The notes below the pieces were generated by a model. That model searched no databases. It was not told the origin of the DNA and saw nothing but the letters and a program-made list of their open reading frames with translations. 64,000 bases of DNA. Origin: Trichomonas vaginalis G3 (taxonomy: Eukaryota > Parabasalia > Trichomonadida > Trichomonadidae). The position numbers and the translations under genes are program-made. The stretch is from assembly GCF_026262505.1 (NCBI RefSeq), contig NC_067206.1, positions 20,791,319-20,855,318 on the forward strand, given 5' to 3'. Every line of letters starts with the position of its first letter. Position 1 is the stretch's first letter. Positions 7,610-20,599 of the stretch are shown here, piece after piece.

Positions 7610-7763
7610 TGTGTTCTTCTTCAAAATTTTATTTTTTATTAAAAAGAATCTTTACGAAATATACATTTACTTTAATTAATATTTAAAAACGTGCTCTATC
7701 AAAAGTTCCAAAAATTCAATATTATAGCTTTTCTGAGGTGTCACTTTTGATGAATTTCTGTTT

Positions 7764-8291
7764 TCAACACTAGACAAAAACAATTATATTAGATGCACAT
7801 GATTAACATCTCTTGGTCTGATGATGTTTTTCAATTAAAAGATTATTATATACAGTTGAATTTACAAAATTCTTAATTCATAATTGCATGGCACAAGAGA
7901 GGTATGATCTGCTTATATGTTAATGATAGATATACCATATTATTTCCATTACTATAAATAACTTAAAGAAATATATCTTCTAAGTGTATTTTTTGTTCAA
8001 TTTTGTTTGAAAAAAAAATTAAAACGCATTTCTTATCTTGTTTAGCTTTGATAAGTTGGATTAAATAATATTACTAAATACAAATCATGATAACAATTAT
8101 ATATCCATGCTAAATGCCTGAAGATCTGGTGAAAATATTGAGATATGCCTCACTTCCATCATTTCGTCTTACCACATAAAAATATGTGATTTTTAAAACA
8201 AGTTAGCTGATATGCTTTTAACAAAACCGAATCAAAAGTATTCAAAAAAATCTGAAATTGTAAAATATCTTAATCAAAAATAAAGGGTTGA
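7764..8291. other. AT-rich spacer after the integrase element (unit 1)
   Basis: No gene recognised. The segment 8149-8172 is an inverted, 22-of-24 match to 5127-5150 at the end of the protease fragment, so related DNA flanks the integrase element on both sides. Confidence 0.55.
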
Positions 8292-8650
8292 TCTTCATTT
8301 TCGGGATTTCAAAAAAATTTGGAATTTCACCTCCCAAACACACAGATTGTCCAGTTCATTGGCATAGAGAATATCCGATTTCCAGTGTTTTACTCTGAAT
8401 CTTATTAGTTAAATACCGAATTTCGAACATAAATTCATCAAAATCGAATAAAGAGACTACCAAAAACGACACAAATATAATCAAGTCACAATCATTTAAC
8501 AGGAACTCCTTAAATGAAGATTTTTACAATTTTAATCTCTATATTTTAGAAAAAAATATGCTCAGTCACAAACACAATTACTATGTTATGGAACAAGGCA
8601 TTGACACTCGAATCTCTGGCCAATTCGAGGAACATCCAAAATTTCAATAA
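8292..8650 (+). pseudogene. Unassigned coding remnant (unit 1)
   Basis: Two overlapping open frames with protein-like content and no usable ATG. The first (8292-8408) contains VQFIGIENIRFPVFYSESY. The second (8399-8650) is Asn/Ser/Lys-rich and ends GIDTRISGQFEEHPKFQ. They abut within about 10 bp, as expected for one gene broken by a frameshift. I do not recognise the family. The minus-strand 106-residue frame over the second part starts at TTG and has a composition typical of AT-rich shadows. Confidence 0.35.
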
Positions 8651-8891
8651 TCTTATCCCACAGAATCCATAGCCCAAAAACTTTAATTTGCATAGTACAT
8701 TTGAAGACGAATAATATTAGTCCAATTTTTTTTAACTTTGAAATTTTCAAAGATACAAAATTTATTACATTTAGAATTAATGCATTAATATATGCATTTG
8801 TTCCGTACCGAAAATGAACTTTACAAAAAGTGACATGAAAAGTCTTAATTACATTAAAGCCAAATGTAAACTTCATTGAGAAAAAGCAGTT

Positions 8892-10218
8892 TTGTCTCGT
8901 ATTCAACGTAAAATCTTCAAAAGAAGACTAAACAAAAAGTGCTACACTGATAACAAAGATGAATTTCACATGGAACGCGATGATTCAATAACTGCAGAGT
9001 TGCGACATACAATTGCGGAAAATGTATGGACAACCACATGTAATGGTGGAGAACCATCGTATCTTTCAGAGGTCGAATTACTTGATTTTTATGGTGAAAT
9101 CAATCAAAGAGCAAAAGGTCTTGCATGTGAAAAGGTAATCGAAGCTTATCAGATTGCCTACGAATTACTGGAGTATAGATACAGCAGAGCTTTATATCTA
9201 GCTGGCCTTGTTCATCCAGACGAATTTCCAACAAGAGGAAAAAGAATTGTTTACTTCGCTAGAAGTATATCTCCCCTCAAGATCATGGTTAAACAGAGTT
9301 TGCTCTGATCTCAACATTGAGATCAAAAGCTCAAAAGAAAATGAGGAAAAACGAGCAAAGTACTGTAACACAGCAACAGTTGCTAACTTCTTACATTAAT
9401 TTCAGTATACGGCAGGAATTGATCCATGGAATAAGTGGAGTATTTATGAAACATCTCTGCTTCATCAAAGCGTTACAAAGTTATCTGCACTGAAAGCAAC
9501 CCTCCTTTAACCAAAGAAGAGCATGAATTTGTGCTTGTTACTAGTATCTTCCCATATAATTCTGAAGGATACCGGATGAAACCATTTATTATTGTTCCAG
9601 GAATATAAAATTGTTCACAGGAACTCCGCTCCGTGAGAGCATTCCTTACAGGACAATCTTATGGATGGATGACAAAGAAGATATGGGATATCTTTAATTT
9701 AACTTTTATTATCGAAATCCAGAGATATCGCTCAAGTCTTGATGCTATCACAGCAGCTCAGCATAATATCGTATTCGGTGATAATCATATCAGCCGAGTA
9801 AGTTATTTTACTTGCAAACTTTTGAGTCTCTTCAGAATTGAACTCTTGACATTTCCAGCTTACTGCACAGTAGTTCTCCAGTTATTTGATGTAGGATGTG
9901 CAGCATCTTTGAGATCAAAGAATAACAGGTTAAAATATGTTCCGCTTTACACATATGAGCAAGATAATTTATCAAATACCCCAAAACCAAGGTTAAAAAT
10001 TGTAAGAATTTTAATTGATGCTTGTGATTAAGTCAATGCATCAGTATGGTATTCATCCGTGGAACCCAGATAAAGCCTTATCCAACGAATTAACAAACAA
10101 AACATCAAACGCAATACCAAATCCCACATATATATTTAATTCTTCTTGCAAAAAATTAACATCTGACGCCGAATTACTTAAAATTGCGCAATTTGAAGCA
10201 ATCAAATTCAAACATTAA
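8892..10218 (+). pseudogene. Decayed pogo-like transposase (unit 2)
   Basis: Same broken state as in unit 1, with the same frame changes and stops, so it was already dead before the array amplified. Open pieces at 8892-9308, 9208-9399, 9633-10031 and 10015-10218. Confidence 0.8.
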
Positions 10219-11270
10219 ATCAAGCACTGATAGTTATTGTAACAAATATTTCGAATTATTTAGATTATTATCCTCCAAATACAAAAATTCTCAGCAAAGG
10301 GATGAAATTGAGTCAATTTAATGGAGCAAAACGAAGTGAGGTGAAATTCACCACTTTGACACCTCGTATTTTTCAGATATATCGATTAATATTGAGTTTT
10401 ATTGGGATGGAAAACATACTGAAAAACCTGCAATATCAACACCTTTTTATATAATATTGAATAAATAAAAATTTGTTTTTATTTTCCAAAAAGATATATG
10501 ATACATTTTTATTATACAGGTTAAAAACTGTCTAGCTTTTGCTTTTAGTGCTCGACCAGAGGCATACATTGAAAATACAATCCTCTCCATGGTTTTTGTG
10601 TAGGATCTGATCTTCTCAAAACGATGATATTGACTATTATTATATGAATTGAATGTATTTATGAATATTTCGAAATTTTAATATAAATAATTTATTAAAA
10701 ATAAAAATTGAACGTAAGTACAAAAAATATAATTTGAAAGCAAATTAAAAATTAACGATACGATAATTTGGAACTTTTACCTTTTGCCAATAAATATAAA
10801 AATAAAATTTTGGGAATTGGAACTTAAGAGTAGAGAGACCTTTGTTGATATGTATGAGGCTATGTATTTATGTGTAGATCTGAGTAAGCTTGGTTATCAT
10901 ATAGCGGTTTCTGATGAAATTGAGAACCTCGGAGACCCAAGACCTTTGTTGATATGTATGAGGCTATGTATTTGTGCGTAGTCATTAAACCCATTCTTGC
11001 AAATTAGAATATTATTTTATTTGTTATATTGAGCTTTCTTCCTGATAATTTGCATATCTTCAAAATCATTAAAGTAAGTAAAATCAGTTGTTTTTTCGGT
11101 GATTAATCTTAATTCTTCGCATTATATTTCTTTTTTTTGAAAAATCTTACTGTTTGGGGAAATTCTCTTTGCGAAATCTGTTGGCCTGAGGATTATCTGG
11201 TTGAATAAAAATATGTTCAATTCCCCTTTCGCATAATAATTAATGAAATTGTGTTTTATTTTCGAGAGTG

Positions 11271-11574
11271 TGCAAAACGTTCCCACTTCTTGAGAGGTAC
11301 GTTTTGCAAATTTTTTTCTTTCATACATAGAAGATTTTTGGAAGATGATTGATCTCTACATGATATTATATCATATTTCTACATTGAGTCCTTAACAATA
11401 TTAAATTGCAGGGTTTTCAAATCAAAAAACTAACTTTCGCTCTTTCAGGTCAAATCAGCAAGGCTCTTCTATATAGGTGTTGGATATATTATCAAACTGA
11501 AATGAAACTTTCCAGAGATGTCCATAAAATTATTTTGCAAAACATCCCTCTCAAAAAGTGGGAACGTTTTTGCA
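11271..11574. mobile_element. Fold-back element (unit 2)
   Basis: Same 304-bp length and inverted ends as the unit 1 copy. Confidence 0.5.
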
Positions 11575-12223
11575 ATTTTTCTTTATTTTTTGTACCATTA
11601 TCGGTCCATAGAGCGAAATGGGGACCAGGTATTGTGCTTAATGCACGTTTGAGTACATTTGTTGTATACTCTGCAGTTTTCTGAGAAAAAGATTATGAGT
11701 GATCTCGTTTTTTCTTAAAGTCATTTTTTTCTTATCAAAAAAAATTAAAATTACGTAAAACTATGACAAAATTACGTAATTCACAATTTTAATGCTGAAA
11801 AATAGGAATATAAGCTTATAATACTACAGGTAGATTGAGCATCGATGCGCGCTAATGCCAACATGATTAATTTGAGTCGGTTTTATATATTATTGGAAAT
11901 TAATCACAAATTGTCCATGAATATAAGTTATATTCTTCGATATTATGAGTTAATGAAGGCTACAATATTTGTAATCATGATTGGCTAGTTAAAATCTATT
12001 AGAATAAAAGAAATTGTAATTTAATAATATTGAATTGACATTTTAAATAATTTGAGGTCTAATCCATTATGAGTATGGTTATTACAGGTCACTTATTATT
12101 ATTCTTTGATATACAAAGAGTTAAAACGATTTGGTAATGAGATATTGTAGAAAATAAAAATAACTGTAATCTATTGAAACTGATAAAAAAAATTAAATCC
12201 ATTTATTTTTTATTCATATGTTA

Positions 12224-12570
12224 TTATTGATGAGAATTAGATTCATTTAAAATTGAATACATATTTTGAGAGAGTCAAAAATTTCAGGATCGATTTCATC
12301 TTCGCATTCATCCAAATATATTCTAAGCTCGGAATTTTCAAATGCATTCAAAATATTGGCAAAGTTTTCTTTACAAGAAGAGTTAAATAAAATTTCTTGT
12401 AAACAATTAATAATAAATTTTGGGTTAAATTCAACAAAATCCGAAAGAATTTCAAACACCTTTTCAAATTTGTCATTAAATATCGAAAGGGATATTGAAT
12501 CTTTTATGATAATAGCGATGAGGATATTTATCAAAATTTCCTTATTTTTGAAGAGTGCGGGATAAATTTG
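12224..12570 (-). pseudogene. Helical-protein gene fragment (unit 2)
   Basis: One T is missing from a T-run near 12265 (four T instead of five), which changes the last residues of the minus-strand frame and shortens it to a stop at 12247. Such a difference in a fragment without a start codon supports non-coding status, or is a homopolymer sequencing error. Confidence 0.4.
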
Positions 12571-12677
12571 TCAAGTGTCACTTTTCAATAACCTTAAATT
12601 ACGCTGTTCTAATTTTTTAAAAAATAACCTTAAATTATATTTGAAGAAATTATGTCTATGATATATGTTTTATTCTA

Positions 12678-13922
12678 GAATCTTGGAGTTTTCATGCACT
12701 ACACAAGAGCTCCAAGGTTCCAAGAGTGAATGCTCAATAGCAATTATAGAGATGTACCTTTTCAAAATGACTTTTACTGATTAAATTTAATCAATAGAAG
12801 ACATTTTGAAAAGGTACCTCTACAATTAGATATACAAGAGATTCAAAGCTTCATTTCAGATAGATTTGAAACTTTGAAACTCTTGGTAGATTTTGAGTGA
12901 ATGCTGACAATCATCTTTGAGAAGGTTTTCTTAAAGAAAACCTTCTCAAAGAGGTTTCTCAGGAGCCCTGAGGCTCCCTTTCGTAATGATTGGGAGCCTT
13001 GGGGCTCCTGAGACGAAGAATGGCTTCGCCGAATCTTTGATCAGCAGAGGCCAAATGAAAAGGCCTCTACTGATGGATTCTCAGGAGCCCTGAGGCTCCC
13101 TTTCGTAATGATTGGGAGCCTTGGGGCTCCTGAGACGAAGAATGGCTTCGCCGAATCTTTGATCAGCAGAGGCCAAATGAAAAGGCCTCTGCTGATGGAT
13201 TCTCAGGAGCCCTGAGGCTCCCTTTCGTAATGATTGGGAGCCTTGGGGCTCCTGAGACGAAGAATGGCTTCGCCGAATCTTTGATCAGCAGAGGCCAAAT
13301 GAAAAGGCCTCTACTGATGGATTCTCAGGAGCCCTGAGGCTCCCTTTCGTAATGATTGGGAGCCTTGGGGCTCCTGAGACGAAGAATGGCTTCGCCGAAT
13401 CTTTGATCAGCAGAGGCCAAATGAAAAGGCCTCTACTGATGGATTCTCAGGAGCCCTGAGGCTCCCTTTCGTAATGATTGGGAGCCTTGGGGCTCCTGAG
13501 ACGAAGAATGGCTTCGCCGAATCTTTGATCAGCAGAGGCCAAATGAAAAGGCCTCTGCTGATGGATTCTCAGGAGCCCTGAGGCTCCCTTTCGTAATGAT
13601 TGGGAGCCTTGGGGCTCCTGCAGCAGAGTATCGCTCCGCTCCATTAATTTTTTTTAAAAAAAAGTGCCGTGTGGCAAATTTGTCCTGTTCCCTCTCCTAA
13701 CACATAACTCCACAACTACCCAAGTACTATATTGCCACTCCTTCCCGCATTGCATTTGAGAAACATTAAAAGTGGCGACAAGTGCACTTGCCATGGCATA
13801 TTGTTGCGCGTATATACTACTTCTAATGAAAGAAGCAGTATATACGCGCAATTCGAGTGAGATTGCAGCAGAAAGTCGAGAAGAGAGCCCTTTCTTAAGG
13901 TTAGGACTCCCTTCTCGACTTT
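12678..13922. repeat. Hairpin island (unit 2)
   Basis: All seven hairpins are present in the same order as in unit 1, with the enlarged minisatellite in the middle. Confidence 0.85.
12958..13620 (+). repeat. 122-bp hairpin minisatellite, 6 modules (unit 2)
   Basis: Stem B variant order A-G-A-A-G. Five full periods plus the cut final module. Confidence 0.95.
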
Positions 13923-13941
13923 ATTATACAATGAAATATAA

Positions 13942-14172
13942 ATCATAGTATATTTTTGTCACTTTTCACATCGTATTACCCCGATAGAAACAAAACAAAA
14001 CGACTTTCTTGATATATCAATAAATGGCACGGATAATTTATTGGATGCATTGGAAAAATATTTTAATACATATCCTATTGAGCAAAATCGATTTCAAAAA
14101 GATGAAATATTAGAATGGCCCAAGTATTTAATCATACAATTAAACTTTCGTAAGACGAAATGGTGGAAGTGA
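13942..14172 (+). pseudogene. Ubiquitin-specific protease fragment (unit 2)
   Basis: Same 76-codon open fragment, again lacking both catalytic boxes. Confidence 0.55.
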
Positions 14173-14381
14173 AGTGATGTTGAAACCTTGATATTTCCTC
14201 GAAATTTCTACAAAACATATATTAGACATAAAGCATATATCTTATTTTATTAAGAATGTTGAATAATAATATTATTAAATATTAAGCTTTAAAAAAGCTA
14301 ATTAAATTCAAAAATGAATATATATTATTATTGGATAAATATTAATCAGAACAAATGATTTTTTTATTAATGCTATGTAAT

Positions 14382-16788
14382 AAACAGAAATTCATCAAAA
14401 GTGACAGCTCTCAATTTTTGACATTTGTAAATTCTAAATTGAATGAGAAAAATGAAATAACACTAAGCATAATACAATATTCTAGATTTAATTATAATTA
14501 GGAAAAAGTTAGTTTTGAGAGTACTTTTCATAGGCATATAGAATGAAATCTTCTGAAAAATAATATCACATAAACTCATATTATTTTCTAATATATAACT
14601 ATTTTATATAAAAATCAAATTCAATGATCTTAAAAGCGAAGGATAAACCTCAAAATTTACGAATATAATGAGTGGGAATATAATGCTTATCTATCATAAA
14701 ACCATATGAAATATCAATTTTTGCTTTACGCCTAATTTTTGACGACAATTAGCAAAAAATGTTAAATGTTAACACTCAGTCCATTTGAATATGAAAAATA
14801 AAATTGACTTTGATTAAATGTTTTTATTTATCATGCAATTCTTCTTGCGACCAAAGATTTGAATAAAATTTCAAAAAATAAGATAGCTTAAAAATAATAT
14901 ACGGTAGTGTTTACTAATAGATGAATAGTATATAAATTCTATTAAAATGGATTTGATCCAAAAAAATATATAAAATTTGATCATAAATAAAATCGTTTTA
15001 AATTACTTCTTCATTTAAATTATAACAATTATTTTTGATTTTTATTTATCATCCACATTCAAATTTGAATCTTATCACAAAAGAAGGACCACTTTTATGA
15101 CTACTGCCAAATCTATAAACAGAGAATGGCTATTTGAAGCTAAAAGAAGAATAGAAGAAGGTGAATATTACAAAAGTGTGGGAAAGGAAGTTGAATTGGA
15201 AAATGGTAAAATTAAATTGAATGTTGCCGAAAATACAATAAGAAGAGCATTTCAACTTCAAGAAATCGAATTACCAAAAGTTAGTCGCGGCAGAAAACCA
15301 AATCCACCAACATTTGAACAAAAACAATTAATTAATTCTTGTGTTTCACAATATAAAGGAGGAATTTCAAAAACTTATTTATTGATTAAAAGGTTTCAAA
15401 ATATTGTTCAAAATCCCGATTGTGAGAAAGAAAAAGAAGAAATTGCAAAAGAATTTGAAAATATAGAAGATTTGACAAAAGATCAAATTTTTGACAATTT
15501 ACAAAAAATAAAGCCTCATCAAGTGGAAAAATTTATGATGGAATCAGGTTTATCTTCAAAAAGAGATTACAAACCAGCAGATCCACCTACCAAATATCGT
15601 GCCATATCAAAGAATTTGATATGGCACTGCGATATTCATTACCTTCACGGTAATGTTTCTTTTCCATTCTTTGCCATATTGAATGATATGACACGTAAAG
15701 TTCTCAAAACTAAATTATTGAAAAACAAGTCTTCCAACTCAACAGCGAATATTTTAAGAAAACTTTTAGAGGAGTTTATCCCTTACTGCATCTGGACCGA
15801 TAACGGCGGTGAAAACCGCGGTGAATTCGGCCAGGTTATGCAGGAAAACGGAATAGTTTGGAAGCACACCTTGCCGTATATGCCAAGACAGAACGGCAAG
15901 GTGGAGCGCCTGTGGCCAAGCTTAGAAAAGTTTTTGCCAGACGAGTTGGATGATATTCAACAAATCAAGGACTCAGTTCAGCAGTTCATTGAAAAATACA
16001 ACAATACACCACATTTATCTCTCGATATTAATCCAAAAACGAATAGTAATTACACTCCTAACGAATTATTCGAAGTTTCAAAATTTTGGTACGAGCCAGA
16101 AATGCAAAAATGGGAGTTATATATCAAAGAGGAATGGGTTTTAGCAAAATTTGAATAATTACATCATTTTAAATGACTTCTAAACAATTTTATTTATGAT
16201 CAAATTTTATATATCTTTTTGGATCAAATCCATTTTAATAGAATTTATATACTATTCATCTATTAGTAAACACTACCGTATATTATTTTTAAGCTATCTT
16301 ATTTTTTGAAATTTTATTCAAATCTTTGGTCGCAAGAAGAATTGCATGATAAATAAAAACATTTAATCAAAGTCAATTTTATTTTTCATATTCAAATGGA
16401 CTGAGTGTTAACATTTAACATTTTTTGCTAATTGTCGTCAAAAATTAGGCGTAAAGCAAAAATTGATATTTCATATGGTTTTATGATAGATAAGCATTAT
16501 ATTCCCACTCATTATATTCGTAAATTTTGAGGTTTATCCTTCGCTTTTAAGATCATTGAATTTGATTTTTATATAAAATAGTTATATATTAGAAAATAAT
16601 ATGAGTTTATGTGATATTATTTTTCAGAAGATTTTGTGTTCTTCTTCAAAATTTTATTTTTTATTAAAAAGAATCTTTACAAAATATACATTTACTTTAA
16701 TTAATATTTAAAAACGTGCTCTATCAAAAGTTCCAAAAATTCAATATTATAGCTTTTCTGAGGTGTCACTTTTGATGAATTTCTGTTT
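14382..16788 (+). mobile_element. Integrase transposon, copy 2
   Basis: Long arms at 14546-14998 and 16182-16634. The left arm carries AAAATTTC where units 1, 3, 5 and 6 have AAAAGTTC, so it matches its own right arm better. Confidence 0.75.
15097..16158 (+). CDS. DDE integrase, copy 2 (353 aa, intact)
   Basis: Encodes the same protein as copy 1, with D179, D235 and E270 retained and the TCACA motif 20 nt upstream of the ATG. Confidence 0.85.
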   Translation: MTTAKSINREWLFEAKRRIEEGEYYKSVGKEVELENGKIKLNVAENTIRRAFQLQEIELPKVSRGRKPNPPTFEQKQLINSCVSQYKGGISKTYLLIKRFQNIVQNPDCEKEKEEIAKEFENIEDLTKDQIFDNLQKIKPHQVEKFMMESGLSSKRDYKPADPPTKYRAISKNLIWHCDIHYLHGNVSFPFFAILNDMTRKVLKTKLLKNKSSNSTANILRKLLEEFIPYCIWTDNGGENRGEFGQVMQENGIVWKHTLPYMPRQNGKVERLWPSLEKFLPDELDDIQQIKDSVQQFIEKYNNTPHLSLDINPKTNSNYTPNELFEVSKFWYEPEMQKWELYIKEEWVLAKFE

Positions 16789-17316
16789 TCAACACTAGAC
16801 AAAAACAATTATATTAGATGCACATGATTAACATCTCTTGGTCTGATGATGTTTTTCAATTAAAAGATTATTATATACAGTTGAATTTACAAAATTCTTA
16901 ATTCATAATTGCATGGCACAAGAGAGGTATGATCTGCTTATATGTTAATGATAGATATACCATATTATTTCCATTACTATAAATAACTTAAAGAAATATA
17001 TCTTCTAAGTGTATTTTTTGTTCAATTTTGTTTGAAAAAAAAATTAAAACGCATTTCTTATCTTGTTTAGCTTTGATAAGTTGGATTAAATAATATTACT
17101 AAATACAAATCATGATAACAATTATATATCCATGCTAAATGCCTGAAGATCTGGTGAAAATATTGAGATATGCCTCACTTCCATCATTTCGTCTTACCAC
17201 ATAAAAATATGTGATTTTTAAAACAAGTTAGCTGATATGCTTTTAACAAAACCGAATCAAAAGTATTCAAAAAAATCTGAAATTGTAAAATATCTTAATC
17301 AAAAATAAAGGGTTGA

Positions 17317-17675
17317 TCTTCATTTTCGGGATTTCAAAAAAATTTGGAATTTCACCTCCCAAACACACAGATTGTCCAGTTCATTGGCATAGAGAATATC
17401 CGATTTCCAGTGTTTTACTCTGAATCTTATTAGTTAAATACCGAATTTCGAACATAAATTCATCAAAATCGAATAAAGAGACTACCAAAAACGACACAAA
17501 TATAATCAAGTCACAATCATTTAACAGGAACTCCTTAAATGAAGATTTTTACAATTTTAATCTCTATATTTTAGAAAAAAATATGCTCAGTCACAAACAC
17601 AATTACTATGTTATGGAACAAGGCATTGACACTCGAATCTCTGGCCAATTCGAGGAACATCCAAAATTTCAATAA
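17317..17675 (+). pseudogene. Unassigned coding remnant (unit 2)
   Basis: Same two abutting open frames as at 8292-8650. Confidence 0.35.
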
Positions 17676-17916
17676 TCTTATCCCACAGAATCCATAGCCC
17701 AAAAACTTTAATTTGCATAGTACATTTGAAGACGAATAATATTAGTCCAATTTTTTTTAACTTTGAAATTTTCAAAGATACAAAATTTATTACATTTAGA
17801 ATTAATGCATTAATATATGCATTTGTTCCGTACCGAAAATGAACTTTACAAAAAGTGACATGAAAAGTCTTAATTACATTAAAGCCAAATGTAAACTTCA
17901 TTGAGAAAAAGCAGTT

Positions 17917-19243
17917 TTGTCTCGTATTCAACGTAAAATCTTCAAAAGAAGACTAAACAAAAAGTGCTACACTGATAACAAAGATGAATTTCACATGGAA
18001 CGCGATGATTCAATAACTGCAGAGTTGCGACATACAATTGCGGAAAATGTATGGACAACCACATGTAATGGTGGAGAACCATCGTATCTTTCAGAGGTCG
18101 AATTACTTGATTTTTATGGTGAAATCAATCAAAGAGCAAAAGGTCTTGCATGTGAAAAGGTAATCGAAGCTTATCAGATTGCCTACGAATTACTGGAGTA
18201 TAGATACAGCAGAGCTTTATATCTAGCTGGCCTTGTTCATCCAGACGAATTTCCAACAAGAGGAAAAAGAATTGTTTACTTCGCTAGAAGTATATCTCCC
18301 CTCAAGATCATGGTTAAACAGAGTTTGCTCTGATCTCAACATTGAGATCAAAAGCTCAAAAGAAAATGAGGAAAAACGAGCAAAGTACTGTAACACAGCA
18401 ACAGTTGCTAACTTCTTACATTAATTTCAGTATACGGCAGGAATTGATCCATGGAATAAGTGGAGTATTTATGAAACATCTCTGCTTCATCAAAGCGTTA
18501 CAAAGTTATCTGCACTGAAAGCAACCCTCCTTTAACCAAAGAAGAGCATGAATTTGTGCTTGTTACTAGTATCTTCCCATATAATTCTGAAGGATACCGG
18601 ATGAAACCATTTATTATTGTTCCAGGAATATAAAATTGTTCACAGGAACTCCGCTCCGTGAGAGCATTCCTTACAGGACAATCTTATGGATGGATGACAA
18701 AGAAGATATGGGATATCTTTAATTTAACTTTTATTATCGAAATCCAGAGATATCGCTCAAGTCTTGATGCTATCACAGCAGCTCAGCATAATATCGTATT
18801 CGGTGATAATCATATCAGCCGAGTAAGTTATTTTACTTGCAAACTTTTGAGTCTCTTCAGAATTGAACTCTTGACATTTCCAGCTTACTGCACAGTAGTT
18901 CTCCAGTTATTTGATGTAGGATGTGCAGCATCTTTGAGATCAAAGAATAACAGGTTAAAATATGTTCCGCTTTACACATATGAGCAAGATAATTTATCAA
19001 ATACCCCAAAACCAAGGTTAAAAATTGTAAGAATTTTAATTGATGCTTGTGATTAAGTCAATGCATCAGTATGGTATTCATCCGTGGAACCCAGATAAAG
19101 CCTTATCCAACGAATTAACAAACAAAACATCAAACGCAATACCAAATCCCACATATATATTTAATTCTTCTTGCAAAAAATTAACATCTGACGCCGAATT
19201 ACTTAAAATTGCGCAATTTGAAGCAATCAAATTCAAACATTAA
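17917..19243 (+). pseudogene. Decayed pogo-like transposase (unit 3)
   Basis: Same inactivating state as unit 1. Open pieces at 17917-18333, 18233-18424, 18658-19056 and 19040-19243. Confidence 0.8.
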
Positions 19244-20295
19244 ATCAAGCACTGATAGTTATTGTAACAAATATTTCGAATTATTTAGATTATTATCCTC
19301 CAAATACAAAAATTCTCAGCAAAGGGATGAAATTGAGTCAATTTAATGGAGCAAAACGAAGTGAGGTGAAATTCACCACTTTGACACCTCGTATTTTTCA
19401 GATATATCGATTAATATTGAGTTTTATTGGGATGGAAAACATACTGAAAAACCTGCAATATCAACACCTTTTTATATAATATTGAATAAATAAAAATTTG
19501 TTTTTATTTTCCAAAAAGATATATGATACATTTTTATTATACAGGTTAAAAACTGTCTAGCTTTTGCTTTTAGTGCTCGACCAGAGGCATACATTGAAAA
19601 TACAATCCTCTCCATGGTTTTTGTGTAGGATCTGATCTTCTCAAAACGATGATATTGACTATTATTATATGAATTGAATGTATTTATGAATATTTCGAAA
19701 TTTTAATATAAATAATTTATTAAAAATAAAAATTGAACGTAAGTACAAAAAATATAATTTGAAAGCAAATTAAAAATTAACGATACGATAATTTGGAACT
19801 TTTACCTTTTGCCAATAAATATAAAAATAAAATTTTGGGAATTGGAACTTAAGAGTAGAGAGACCTTTGTTGATATGTATGAGGCTATGTATTTATGTGT
19901 AGATCTGAGTAAGCTTGGTTATCATATAGCGGTTTCTGATGAAATTGAGAACCTCGGAGACCCAAGACCTTTGTTGATATGTATGAGGCTATGTATTTGT
20001 GCGTAGTCATTAAACCCATTCTTGCAAATTAGAATATTATTTTATTTGTTATATTGAGCTTTCTTCCTGATAATTTGCATATCTTCAAAATCATTAAAGT
20101 AAGTAAAATCAGTTGTTTTTTCGGTGATTAATCTTAATTCTTCGCATTATATTTCTTTTTTTTGAAAAATCTTACTGTTTGGGGAAATTCTCTTTGCGAA
20201 ATCTGTTGGCCTGAGGATTATCTGGTTGAATAAAAATATGTTCAATTCCCCTTTCGCATAATAATTAATGAAATTGTGTTTTATTTTCGAGAGTG

Positions 20296-20599
20296 TGCAA
20301 AACGTTCCCACTTCTTGAGAGGTACGTTTTGCAAATTTTTTTCTTTCATACATAGAAGATTTTTGGAAGATGATTGATCTCTACATGATATTATATCATA
20401 TTTCTACATTGAGTCCTTAACAATATTAAATTGCAGGGTTTTCAAATCAAAAAACTAACTTTCGCTCTTTCAGGTCAAATCAGCAAGGCTCTTCTATATA
20501 GGTGTTGGATATATTATCAAACTGAAATGAAACTTTCCAGAGATGTCCATAAAATTATTTTGCAAAACATCCCTCTCAAAAAGTGGGAACGTTTTTGCA
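20296..20599. mobile_element. Fold-back element (unit 3)
   Basis: Inverted ends as in unit 1. Confidence 0.5.

Larger units (their letters stand above)
5358..7763 (+). mobile_element. Integrase transposon with nested inverted repeats, copy 1
   Basis: A 2.4-kb element. Outermost are perfect 25-bp inverted repeats, 5358-5382 and 7739-7763 (left end AAACAGAAATTCATCAAAAG). Inside, separated by unrelated spacers of 139 and 129 bp, lies a second, far longer pair, 5522-5973 and 7157-7609 (about 452 bp, nearly identical). Between these sits the integrase gene alone. No capsid, polymerase or protease gene is visible, so I treat it as a DNA transposon with a retroviral-type integrase; kinship to Polinton integrases is possible but unproven. 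No clear target duplication at either possible boundary. Confidence 0.75.
1..8779 (+). repeat. Macrosatellite unit 1 (complete, 8779 bp)
   Basis: First full period of the head-to-tail array; the sequence at position 1 recurs at 8780 and then at 17805, 26952, 35856, 44639, 53421 and 58776. The phase is arbitrary, set by the window edge. It carries a four-module minisatellite. It shares the four-module array and a C-G dinucleotide in the right flank of the integrase element (about 7654) with units 5 and 6, and differs there from units 2-4. Confidence 0.95.
8780..17804 (+). repeat. Macrosatellite unit 2 (complete, 9025 bp)
   Basis: 246 bp longer than unit 1: two extra 122-bp minisatellite modules plus single-base indels. 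Belongs with units 3 and 4 by a C-A dinucleotide (about 16680) where units 1, 5 and 6 have C-G. Confidence 0.95.

Noticed and set aside
5358-7763. Polinton or LTR retroelement
   Set aside because: Only an integrase is present; no capsid, polymerase, reverse transcriptase or long direct terminal repeats. A distant relation of the integrase to Polinton enzymes remains open.
8586-8906. Minus-strand 106-residue frame
   Set aside because: Begins at TTG, overlaps a better plus-strand remnant and the pogo start, and has the Phe/Ile/Lys bias of AT-rich antisense DNA.
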